Source of the DNA: Rubinisphaera margarita
GTDB taxonomy: Bacteria; Planctomycetota; Planctomycetia; Planctomycetales; Planctomycetaceae
Length of the DNA: 64,000 nt
Direction: 5' to 3'
Assembly: GCF_022267515.1 (NCBI RefSeq)
Contig: NZ_JAKFGB010000009.1
Coordinates: 434,001 to 498,000 of the forward strand
This document shows positions 57,333-64,000 of the stretch, in pieces. The notes under the pieces were generated by a model. It ran no database searches. It saw only the letters and a program-made list of their open reading frames with translations, and was not told the origin of the DNA. The position numbers were made by a program, and so were the translations under genes. Position 1 is the stretch's first letter; each line of letters opens with the position of its first letter.

Positions 57333-58562
57333 ATGGCGGTTGCGGCTCCTTCAGAAATCCGATCGACAACAGGTCGGACTTCCGTCTTTCGTAGTCAGGT
57401 GAGTCGGGTTCTGGATGATCTTCGTCATGGAAGGATCATTCTCGAAGAAAACGGAACGACGACCGTATTCGGGACGCTGGGAAGCGATGGTCTTGAAGCC
57501 GTTATCCGTGTTGTCGATCCGAAGATGTATCAACGGGTCGCATTCGAGGGGAGTCTCGGTGCGGCGGAAGCCTACCTGCAGGGCGAATGGGAATGTGATG
57601 ATCTGGTCGAACTCTTCCGGATCCTCTGTCGCAATCGCGAACGATTGATGGTCATGGACTCGGGGGTCTCGCGATTCTTCCTGGGACTCGCGGCCTTCGC
57701 TCATCGGCTGCGGAAGAATTCCAGGGCTGGCAGTCAGAAGAACATTGCCGCTCATTACGATCTGAGCAACGCGTTCTTCGAACTGTTCCTCGATCCAACC
57801 ATGATGTACTCCTCGGCTTACTATGAGGACGACGCCATGTCTCTGGACGAGGCGTCGCTGGCCAAGCTCGATATCGTCTGCCGAAAGCTTGATCTCGGAC
57901 CGGAAGATCACGTGCTTGAAATCGGCACCGGCTGGGGGGGCTTCGCCGAGTACGCGGTGCGGAACGTTGGCTGCCGCGTCACCACAACAACTGTTTCCGG
58001 ACAGCAGTACGATTTTGCGAAGAAGAGAATCGAGCAGGCTGAGATCGCCGATCGGGTGACGTTGCTCAAGAAGGACTATCGGGATCTCAGCGGGAGCTAC
58101 GACAAGATCGTTTCGATCGAAATGATCGAAGCCGTGGGCCACGACTATCTACCGGAGTATGTCCGGAAATGCGAATCGCTGCTCAAGCCTGAGGGATGGA
58201 TGCTGGTGCAGAGCATTCTGATGCCCGATCAGCGGTACGAACGTTACCGCAAGTCGGTCGATTTCATTCAGAAGTACGTCTTCCCAGGCGGGCACCTGCC
58301 GAGTGTGGGAGCCATTCAGCATGCATTCGACGACAGCAGCCAGATGCGGCTCGTCGAGTATGAAGAGTTTCCGGAATCGTATGCCCGGACCCTCCACGAG
58401 TGGCGGCAGCGTTTTAAGGACAAACTCGATCGGGTGCGGGAGCTGGGCTTTGACGAACGATTCATCCGGCTCTGGGAGTACTACCTCTGCTATTGCGAGG
58501 GAGCGTTCCTCGAGCACGCAACCACAGTGGGCCACTTCCTCTGGCGTAAAGTCGCTTATTGA
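57333..58562 (+). CDS. Cyclopropane-fatty-acyl-phospholipid synthase-like methyltransferase 1
   Basis: A SAM-dependent enzyme that methylates or cyclopropanates unsaturated acyl chains of membrane lipids. It has the full Cfa layout: a lipid-binding N-terminal domain (residues 15-125, with GAAEAYLQGEWECDDL), then the AHYDLSNAFFELFLDPTMMY block, the SAM site VLEIGTGWGGFAEYA near residue 194, the VSIEMIEAVGHDYLPEYV motif with active-site Glu, and QKYVFPGGHLPS. Length 409 aa fits. Its stop lies about 65 bases before the second methyltransferase start, and the frames nearly meet, so they form an operon. Confidence 0.92.
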   Translation: MAVAAPSEIRSTTGRTSVFRSQVSRVLDDLRHGRIILEENGTTTVFGTLGSDGLEAVIRVVDPKMYQRVAFEGSLGAAEAYLQGEWECDDLVELFRILCRNRERLMVMDSGVSRFFLGLAAFAHRLRKNSRAGSQKNIAAHYDLSNAFFELFLDPTMMYSSAYYEDDAMSLDEASLAKLDIVCRKLDLGPEDHVLEIGTGWGGFAEYAVRNVGCRVTTTTVSGQQYDFAKKRIEQAEIADRVTLLKKDYRDLSGSYDKIVSIEMIEAVGHDYLPEYVRKCESLLKPEGWMLVQSILMPDQRYERYRKSVDFIQKYVFPGGHLPSVGAIQHAFDDSSQMRLVEYEEFPESYARTLHEWRQRFKDKLDRVRELGFDERFIRLWEYYLCYCEGAFLEHATTVGHFLWRKVAY

Positions 58563-58627
58563 CGAGCGGGAAAGTCGGAGCTGAGGCACGGGCAAGCGGT
58601 GGACTCAACAATCGTGGAGCAGATGTG

Positions 58628-59779
58628 ATGACGACAACAGAAGCCCTTGTGGAGACGGTTCCTCGGGAAGCAATTCCCTGCGACTTCTGTGGAGACGGAC
58701 CTGAAGTCTCCGCAGGACCGAGACTCTCACTGACAGACAGGCTCTTTGGCGTCGGCTTGAATCTGGCCGAGCAGGGCGTCGTTCCGGACGTTCTGATTCG
58801 CCGCGCGATTCGCCGATTGCTGTCCGCACGTCTGGCGGAACGGGAAGAGGGCACGTGCGCCGACCATCAGGAACGAATCGAATGGTTTATCGCTTCGGCG
58901 TGCAGCGGACCGATTGCGGACGTGCCGGAGAAAGCCAACGAACAGCACTACGAAGTCCCGGCAGAATTCTTCGCCCGGGCTTTGGGACCTCGGAAGAAAT
59001 ACAGTTGCTGTTATTACCCGGATGCGAAGACGTCGCTCCGCACGGCTGAGGAGGAGGCACTTCGGTTGACCTGTACTCAGGCTGAGCTCGCCGACGGTCA
59101 GCAAGTTCTCGAACTCGGCTGCGGCTGGGGTTCACTCTCGCTCTGGATGGCTGAGCATTTTCCGGGGTCACAGATCACGGCTGTCTCGAACTCGCGGTCC
59201 CAGAAGGCCTTCATTGATGAGTGTGCAACTGAGCGGGGGCTGTTGAATCTGCATGTCGTCACGGCTGACATGAACGAGTTCGCTCCGACAGAAACGTTCG
59301 ATCGCGTCGTCTCAGTCGAGATGTTCGAGCATATGCGGAACCATCGCCTGCTGCTGCGACGCATTTCGGAATGGCTCAATCCCGACGGCAAGCTGTATGT
59401 GCACATCTTCTGCCACCGGGCTCATCCTTATCTGTTCAGTGCGGCGGGGCCACAGGACTGGATGTCGGAGCATTTTTTCAGCGGCGGCATGATGCCCAGT
59501 GATGAGTTGTTTCTGCATTATCAGGAAGATTTGATCTGCGAGCGTCGCTGGCGATGGAACGGGCAGCACTACCAGCGGACCTGTGAAGACTGGCTCCTTC
59601 AGACCGATGCGGCTCGGGATCAGGTGCTGACTCTCTTCCGGGAATGCTACGGACCGGAGCAGGCCCGAAGTTGGTTGCAGCGATGGCGGATCTTCTTCAT
59701 GGCCTGCGCGGAGTTGTTCGGCTACAACGACGGAAACGAGTGGTGGGTCTCCCACTACCGATTCTCGAAACGGACCTGA
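58628..59779 (+). CDS. Cyclopropane synthase-like methyltransferase 2 (divergent)
   Basis: A second SAM-dependent methyltransferase of the Cfa superfamily. The SAM site is QVLELGCGWGSLSLWMAEHF near residue 159, with VSVEMFEHMRNHRLLL in place of the usual Cfa block and HIFCHRAHPYLF near the active site; the sequence NEQHYEVPAEFFARALGP replaces the AHYDLSN motif. It lacks the lipid-binding domain of gene 1, having instead an N-terminal region with CDFCGDG at residues 18-24. This resembles the plant coclaurine N-methyltransferase-like branch. ATG at 58628 is used; the frame is open from 58559. It is followed two bases later by the DUF1295 gene. Confidence 0.85.
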   Translation: MTTTEALVETVPREAIPCDFCGDGPEVSAGPRLSLTDRLFGVGLNLAEQGVVPDVLIRRAIRRLLSARLAEREEGTCADHQERIEWFIASACSGPIADVPEKANEQHYEVPAEFFARALGPRKKYSCCYYPDAKTSLRTAEEEALRLTCTQAELADGQQVLELGCGWGSLSLWMAEHFPGSQITAVSNSRSQKAFIDECATERGLLNLHVVTADMNEFAPTETFDRVVSVEMFEHMRNHRLLLRRISEWLNPDGKLYVHIFCHRAHPYLFSAAGPQDWMSEHFFSGGMMPSDELFLHYQEDLICERRWRWNGQHYQRTCEDWLLQTDAARDQVLTLFRECYGPEQARSWLQRWRIFFMACAELFGYNDGNEWWVSHYRFSKRT

Positions 59780-59780
59780 T

Positions 59781-60566
59781 ATGACGATTCTTCTCGCCAA
59801 CGCTGCCGCCATTCTGACACTGATGCTCCTCGTCTGGCTGATCAGTATCCCTTTGCGAAACGTGAGCATCATCGACCCGGTCTGGGGGCTCGGGTTCGTG
59901 ATCGTCGCCTGGGTGACTTACCTCATGTCGGTGCAAACCGGTGAAGTCTGCTATCTGCTGCCGGTTCTGGTTGCCATCTGGGGGCTGAGGCTGTTTGGTT
60001 ACCTCGCCTGGAGAAGCTGGGGCGAGGAGGAAGACAAGCGTTACGCCGAGATGCGAGCCAGGCGGCCCGACAACTTCTGGTGGATCAGCCTGTTCATGGT
60101 CTTTCTGCTGCAGGGCGTGTTGATGTGGATCATTTCGCTGCCTCTGCAGCTCGGTATCCCCCGCAATCCCGGCGTCGTCAACGTGTGGACGTTCCTGGGA
60201 ACAGGGCTCTGGATGATCGGGTTCTTCTTCGAGGTCATCGGCGACTGGCAGATGGCTCGCTTCAAGGCGAACCCGGAGAACCAGGGCGAAGTCCTGAACA
60301 GCGGCCTTTGGCGTTACACCCGGCATCCCAACTACTTTGGAGAGTTCTGCCTCTGGTGGGGATTCTGGGTGCTGTCGATCTCCGCTGGTGGACCGTACTG
60401 GACGGTGATCAGTCCGATCAACATGTCATTCCTTTTGCTCCACGTTTCCGGCGTGACACTGCTGGAGCGTCACATGAGGAAAGACAAACCGAAGTACGAA
60501 GAATACACCCGCCGCACAAATGCCTTTTTCCCATGGTTTCCCCGGACGGAATCGGCGGCGACGTGA
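59781..60566 (+). CDS. DUF1295 (steroid 5-alpha-reductase-like) membrane protein
   Basis: An inner-membrane protein of 261 aa with about seven helices. The family hallmark is in the second half: GDWQMARFKANPENQGEVLN, then SGLWRYTRHPNYFGEFCLWW, and the C-terminal LLERHMRKDKPKYEEYTRRT. In related enzymes this region binds a reduced nicotinamide cofactor. The start codon lies two bases after the stop of the methyltransferase, so they are co-translated. Together with the two Cfa-like genes it suggests a lipid-tail modification in which a methylated intermediate is reduced; that reaction is inference. A strong terminator follows. Confidence 0.88.
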   Translation: MTILLANAAAILTLMLLVWLISIPLRNVSIIDPVWGLGFVIVAWVTYLMSVQTGEVCYLLPVLVAIWGLRLFGYLAWRSWGEEEDKRYAEMRARRPDNFWWISLFMVFLLQGVLMWIISLPLQLGIPRNPGVVNVWTFLGTGLWMIGFFFEVIGDWQMARFKANPENQGEVLNSGLWRYTRHPNYFGEFCLWWGFWVLSISAGGPYWTVISPINMSFLLLHVSGVTLLERHMRKDKPKYEEYTRRTNAFFPWFPRTESAAT

Positions 60567-60585
60567 ATGGGCCCAAAAAAGACGA

Positions 60586-60621
60586 AAGGCTCAGAGTCCC
60601 CAAGGGGCTCTGAGCCTTTTC
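60586..60621 (+). terminator. Rho-independent terminator of the lipid operon
   Basis: An eleven-base-pair stem AAGGCTCAGAG/CTCTGAGCCTT (60586-60596, 60608-60618) with a loop CCCCAAGGGG-like extension and a short T run ends the transcript 20 bases after the DUF1295 stop codon. Confidence 0.9.
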
Positions 60622-60880
60622 TATAGTGAAGCCACTTTCGTGGCGGGATCTGCGAGTTATTCTGGATTGTGTCATTCCCGGTTGTTTCGTCTCACAAAGG
60701 ACTGAGCGACCGCCGGGGACGACAGGGGACGCGAATTTTTCTCCGATTTTTCAGGTTGAGCCGCCCGAGCCGCCGGCAATTTCGACGCCTCACTTGGCGG
60801 AGTCACTTTTCAGCCGTTATGCTCGTTCTCAGAAGCAGCTCCCGATGACCCTCCGCCGCAATTATTGACAGGAATTGACG

Positions 60881-61744
60881 ATGGCAGAAATCTGGCCGAT
60901 TGGCGTATTCACCTCGATCGATGCAGGCTTCGGCGTGCATCTCGAAGTCGTCTCTGAACTCAAGATCCCCAGCATTCACGTGCACACTCCGCACGGCAAC
61001 ATGCGGTCCGAAGAGCAGGCCCGCGACTTTCTCGCCCGCTGCACCGATGCGGGTGTGACTGTCACCTGCGTCTTTTGCGGATTTGAAGGCGAAAGTTACG
61101 CCGACATTGAAACCACGGCTCGGACAGTCGGCCTGGTTCCGGAAGCGACACGGCAGGAGCGGGTTCTGGATGCCCGGAAGATCGCCGAGTTTGCCCGCCA
61201 CCTCGGCTGCGATACCCTCGGCATGCACATTGGCTTTGTGCCGGAAGACCGGAACAGCGAATCCTATCGTGATCTGCTGGCCGTCACTCAGGCACTGCTC
61301 GACGAACTGGCCGAACATGGGCAGAAGATGCACCTTGAAACCGGACAGGAAACGGCCAGTCACCTGCTGCAGTTCTTCAACGATGTCAATCGCGATAACC
61401 TGTTCATCAACTTCGATCCGGCCAACATGATTCTCTACGGCACGGGCGATCCGATCGAAGCGTTGAAGCAGGTCGGCCCGCACGTTCGCAGTGTCCACTG
61501 CAAAGACGCCGTCTGGGCTCCGGAAGATCAGCGAGGCACGTCCTGGGGACGCGAAGTGGCTCTGGGACAGGGCGACGTCGACATCAAGAAGTACCTCGAG
61601 ACGCTCAAGGAGATCGGCTACAAGGGTCCGCTGACGATTGAGCGGGAACTCTCCAGCGATCGACTTCAGCAGAAGAAGGATGTCGGCCAGGCCGTCGAAC
61701 TGCTGGAAGCCACACGAGCCGAGTTGTGGGGCGAACAGGCCTGA
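60881..61744 (+). CDS. Sugar-phosphate isomerase/epimerase-like TIM barrel
   Basis: A 287-residue protein of the xylose-isomerase-like (AP endonuclease 2 superfamily) TIM-barrel fold. Conserved metal-site residues are visible in IPSIHVHTPHG, HIGFVPEDR, HLETGQETASHLL (Glu ligand), LFINFDPANMI and VRSVHCKDAVWAP, ending with PLTIERELSS. This matches the sugar phosphate isomerase/epimerase family, common and multi-copy in planctomycetes, where substrates are usually unknown. ATG at 60881 follows an AGGA site; an in-frame TTG at 60875 is less likely. It is not linked to the lipid operon, which ends with a terminator upstream. Confidence 0.88.
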   Translation: MAEIWPIGVFTSIDAGFGVHLEVVSELKIPSIHVHTPHGNMRSEEQARDFLARCTDAGVTVTCVFCGFEGESYADIETTARTVGLVPEATRQERVLDARKIAEFARHLGCDTLGMHIGFVPEDRNSESYRDLLAVTQALLDELAEHGQKMHLETGQETASHLLQFFNDVNRDNLFINFDPANMILYGTGDPIEALKQVGPHVRSVHCKDAVWAPEDQRGTSWGREVALGQGDVDIKKYLETLKEIGYKGPLTIERELSSDRLQQKKDVGQAVELLEATRAELWGEQA

Positions 61745-61803
61745 TTTCAGTCGTATCCACGACAGTCCACCATGGCTGACTCTCCGGAATCGGGAGGGTG
61801 ACG

Positions 61804-64000
61804 ATGTTGCAAAACTCGCCCGATGTTTCCGTGGAGAAGCGTTCGTGGTCACGACCGCGAACGCCGGCTCTGGTGGCCGCCATCGCCTTTGCGGGTGGCA
61901 TTGCTCTCGATCGATCCCAGGGCGATCGCTTTCACTGGGACTGGTTGTTGACCGCTGCTCTGGTCGTGGGCCTGATCTGGCTCGTGCTGGCCGCGATTCG
62001 GTCGCGGTTCGCCGTCATCGCTGCCGTGGGGCTGGTCGCCACGTCGGGAATTTGCTGGCATCATCATGTCTGGTCGATTGCTAATCCGAAGCATGTGGTC
62101 CGATACGCCGCGAGCGAGGCCACACCGCTTCGATTGAGAGCGACTGTTCTCGATGCTCCCGTGCTGGTGCCACATCGGCTTCCTGACTTCGCGACCGCCT
62201 GGCCGGGGGAAGAGAAAAGCCGCTGTCACCTTCAAGCCGAGGCAATTCTGCTTCCGGAACGAAATATTCCGGTGACGGGTCGACTCCGGTTGACGGTCAC
62301 GGGGCGGATCCCGCATGTCCGGGACGGTGATCGTATCGAAGTGGGAGGTACGTTGCGGCGGTTGACTCCGGCTCGCAATCCCGGGACGTACGATTTCGCC
62401 GAGTCAATGCGTCGTGAAGGCGTTCTCTGCACGCTGTTCTGCGAACATGCCGACGGTATTGTTGTGAGGGATCGGCAGCAGGGTTTGCCGGCCTGGTCTC
62501 CCCCGATGTTGCTCAGCGGGCTTCGACAGAGGATCTCTCACGTTTACGAGCAGGTCTTCGAAACGGACGTCGCGGCGATGGCGAACGCGCTCGTGCTGGG
62601 AGAGCGAAGCGGTCTCGATGGCGAAATTTCGCTCAACTTCCGCCGCAGCGGATTGATGCATCTGCTTTCGATTTCCGGATTGCACGTGGCTCTAATCGGC
62701 GTGGTCGCCGGAGCGATTGCAATTTTCCTCCGTCCCGAGACGCGCTTTATCCAATGGCTCGCCCTGGGCGGGATGACACTCAGCCTGCTCCTGGCGGAGT
62801 TCCGGCCCCCGGTGTTTCGAGCCTGGTTGCTCGGCGTGCTGCTCGTGGCCAGTTCGATGTCGTTCCGTCCGTGGCGAACCGTGCAGGCGCTGGGGTTGAC
62901 CGCCTGGGTCTGTCTGATCGTTAATCCCACGTGGCTGTTTGACGCTGGCGCCCAGCTTTCGTTTCTGGGAATTGTGGCGATACTGGGATGCTGGAAATGG
63001 CTGCCGGATCTGCTGGGAAGGACCGGCGATGGCGAACCGATTGACCCGACGGAGGAACCATCCGCATGGAGCGGGCCTTTGTCGATCTTCGGGCGGTTCT
63101 TGTTCGAGACCTGCATCATCTCACTGGCGGTTACGCTCTGCCTGTTGCCGGTGATTGGTCAATCGTTTCACCTGGTGTCCCTGGCCGGAATTCCCGCGAC
63201 CGTGCTTGCGCTCCTCCTGCTAACGCTCGCCTTGCCGGGGCTGCTGGTCATTGCCCTGGGAGGACTGCTCTCGACAGTGCTGGTCACGCCGCTCGCCTGG
63301 CCGGTCTCGCGGTTGCTGTGGTTGATGGCCGAGATCGCTCAACTCTTCTCGCAAGGCCCACTGCAGTGGATGCCGGCTCGGATCCCGTTTCTTGTTGTCC
63401 TCTGTTTCGTGTTCATCGCAGGGATTCTTATCGTTCAGACCCGAAGTCGGATTCCCCGTCTGAAGCCGGTTCTGCTTGCGAGCTGGGTGGTGCTCCTCGC
63501 GGCTGGCTTTTCACCCGTGTCGCACCGTACGCTCGAAGCCATGCTTGGGCAACGGAATCTGGAACTGCGAGCCCTCAGCGTCGGTCATGGCAATGCCTGT
63601 CTGCTGCGGTGCCCCAACGGGCGGACAATTCTTCTCGACGCCGGTTCGATGGAGAACGGCCAGGCCGCGGCGAATGCGGTTATGGCGAGCCTCAGCGACA
63701 TGGGTTGCGACCGGCTCGATGCGATTCTGATCTCTCACACCGACACCGACCATCTCAACGCCGTTCCGTTTCTCTTGCGGGATCTGCCGGTGCGGGCCGT
63801 GCTGCTAAACCCGGTCGGACTCAATCCCCACCATCGTGGGCTGGCGGCGGTGGTGGCCGCAGCTTCCGAGGCTCAGGTGCCGCTACGAGTCGTTCGGCAT
63901 CACGACGAGATCGCACTCGATCCCGAAGTGAGAATTCGGGTGCGGCAGAGCGGAAACTCGCCGATCGCCGGGCGAGTCGACGACAATGAACATTCGGTGG
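61804..64000 (+). CDS. comEC: ComEC/Rec2 competence channel, 3' end cut by window
   Basis: The 5' part (732 codons) of a DNA-uptake channel protein in the inner membrane. Two or three N-terminal helices (residues 20-90) precede an OB-fold/DUF4131 region. The competence domain carries the family hallmark FRRSGLMHLLSISGLHVALI near residue 279 and about eight more helices. From about residue 590 a metallo-beta-lactamase domain begins, LSVGHGNACLLRCPNGRTIL then LLDAGSM, with the metal site ISHTDTDHL (H645, D647, D649, H650). The frame remains open to the last base, so the end is missing. In other bacteria this protein passes single-stranded DNA during transformation. It lies 59 bases after the TIM-barrel gene. 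Confidence 0.92.
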   Translation, partial: MLQNSPDVSVEKRSWSRPRTPALVAAIAFAGGIALDRSQGDRFHWDWLLTAALVVGLIWLVLAAIRSRFAVIAAVGLVATSGICWHHHVWSIANPKHVVRYAASEATPLRLRATVLDAPVLVPHRLPDFATAWPGEEKSRCHLQAEAILLPERNIPVTGRLRLTVTGRIPHVRDGDRIEVGGTLRRLTPARNPGTYDFAESMRREGVLCTLFCEHADGIVVRDRQQGLPAWSPPMLLSGLRQRISHVYEQVFETDVAAMANALVLGERSGLDGEISLNFRRSGLMHLLSISGLHVALIGVVAGAIAIFLRPETRFIQWLALGGMTLSLLLAEFRPPVFRAWLLGVLLVASSMSFRPWRTVQALGLTAWVCLIVNPTWLFDAGAQLSFLGIVAILGCWKWLPDLLGRTGDGEPIDPTEEPSAWSGPLSIFGRFLFETCIISLAVTLCLLPVIGQSFHLVSLAGIPATVLALLLLTLALPGLLVIALGGLLSTVLVTPLAWPVSRLLWLMAEIAQLFSQGPLQWMPARIPFLVVLCFVFIAGILIVQTRSRIPRLKPVLLASWVVLLAAGFSPVSHRTLEAMLGQRNLELRALSVGHGNACLLRCPNGRTILLDAGSMENGQAAANAVMASLSDMGCDRLDAILISHTDTDHLNAVPFLLRDLPVRAVLLNPVGLNPHHRGLAAVVAAASEAQVPLRVVRHHDEIALDPEVRIRVRQSGNSPIAGRVDDNEHSV

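Overview
The window reads as chromosomal DNA of a planctomycete (Planctomycetota, probably Planctomycetia; genus not assignable by eye). The pointers are a secreted Cys-type sulfatase, secreted sugar-binding-like proteins, reduced type II secretion genes of planctomycete form (GspK, a PilM/GspL-like protein and a GspM-like protein with added domains), several secreted nucleoside hydrolases, lipopolysaccharide genes, and many short inverted-repeat elements between genes. No rRNA, tRNA, CRISPR array, prophage or transposase gene was recognised.

Region 1 (about 2.4-22.0 kb, minus strand) is a nitrate assimilation supercluster. In transcription order it holds an outer-membrane porin-like protein with a cysteine-rich N-terminus, a nitrate ABC transporter (NrtA lipoprotein, NrtB permease carrying a long inserted coiled coil, two ATPases), a GAF-like protein, a DmsB-DmsC fusion, the molybdopterin nitrate reductase NasA, the sirohaem nitrite reductase NirA, an NADPH/FAD reductase with an RnfB-type iron-sulfur segment, a PAS histidine kinase with a FixJ-type regulator, and a molybdopterin oxidoreductase of the FdhF/YdeP group. 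A textbook -24/-12 (sigma-54) promoter precedes nrtA. This suggests nitrogen-controlled expression of a complete nitrate-to-ammonium route, in which reducing power may come from both quinol and NADPH.

Region 2 (22.5-35.0 kb, plus strand) holds a sulfatase and then a nucleoside salvage cluster: a LacI regulator, three exported nucleoside hydrolases, a ribose-type ABC transporter (RbsB, RbsA, RbsC) and ribokinase. Together these would cleave ribonucleosides outside the cytoplasm, import the ribose and phosphorylate it. Two small unknown or secreted genes follow.

Region 3 (35.4-40.0 kb) holds three nucleotide-sugar epimerase/decarboxylase genes and rfbA. A DUF559 nuclease-like gene lies between two direct copies of a repeat, and one copy runs almost to the rfbA start codon.

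Region 4 (40.5-48.4 kb) holds type II secretion assembly genes (GspK, GspL/PilM-like, GspM-like), a TgpA-like transglutaminase and a STAS protein. Region 5 (48.5-56.0 kb) has a DASS-family transporter and a SpoU rRNA methyltransferase on the minus strand, then kdsD and a very large LptA/LptC-like protein on the plus strand. Region 6 (56.1-64.0 kb) holds a CtBP-like dehydrogenase, a lipid-modification operon of two cyclopropane synthase-like methyltransferases and a DUF1295 protein, a sugar-phosphate isomerase-like TIM barrel, and the 5' part of comEC, cut by the window end.

Repeats are a notable layer. At least four inverted-repeat families occupy intergenic gaps (near 2.3, 24.2, 26.9, 35.1, 38.4, 39.0 and 40.0-40.4 kb), and several have two or more copies within this window.
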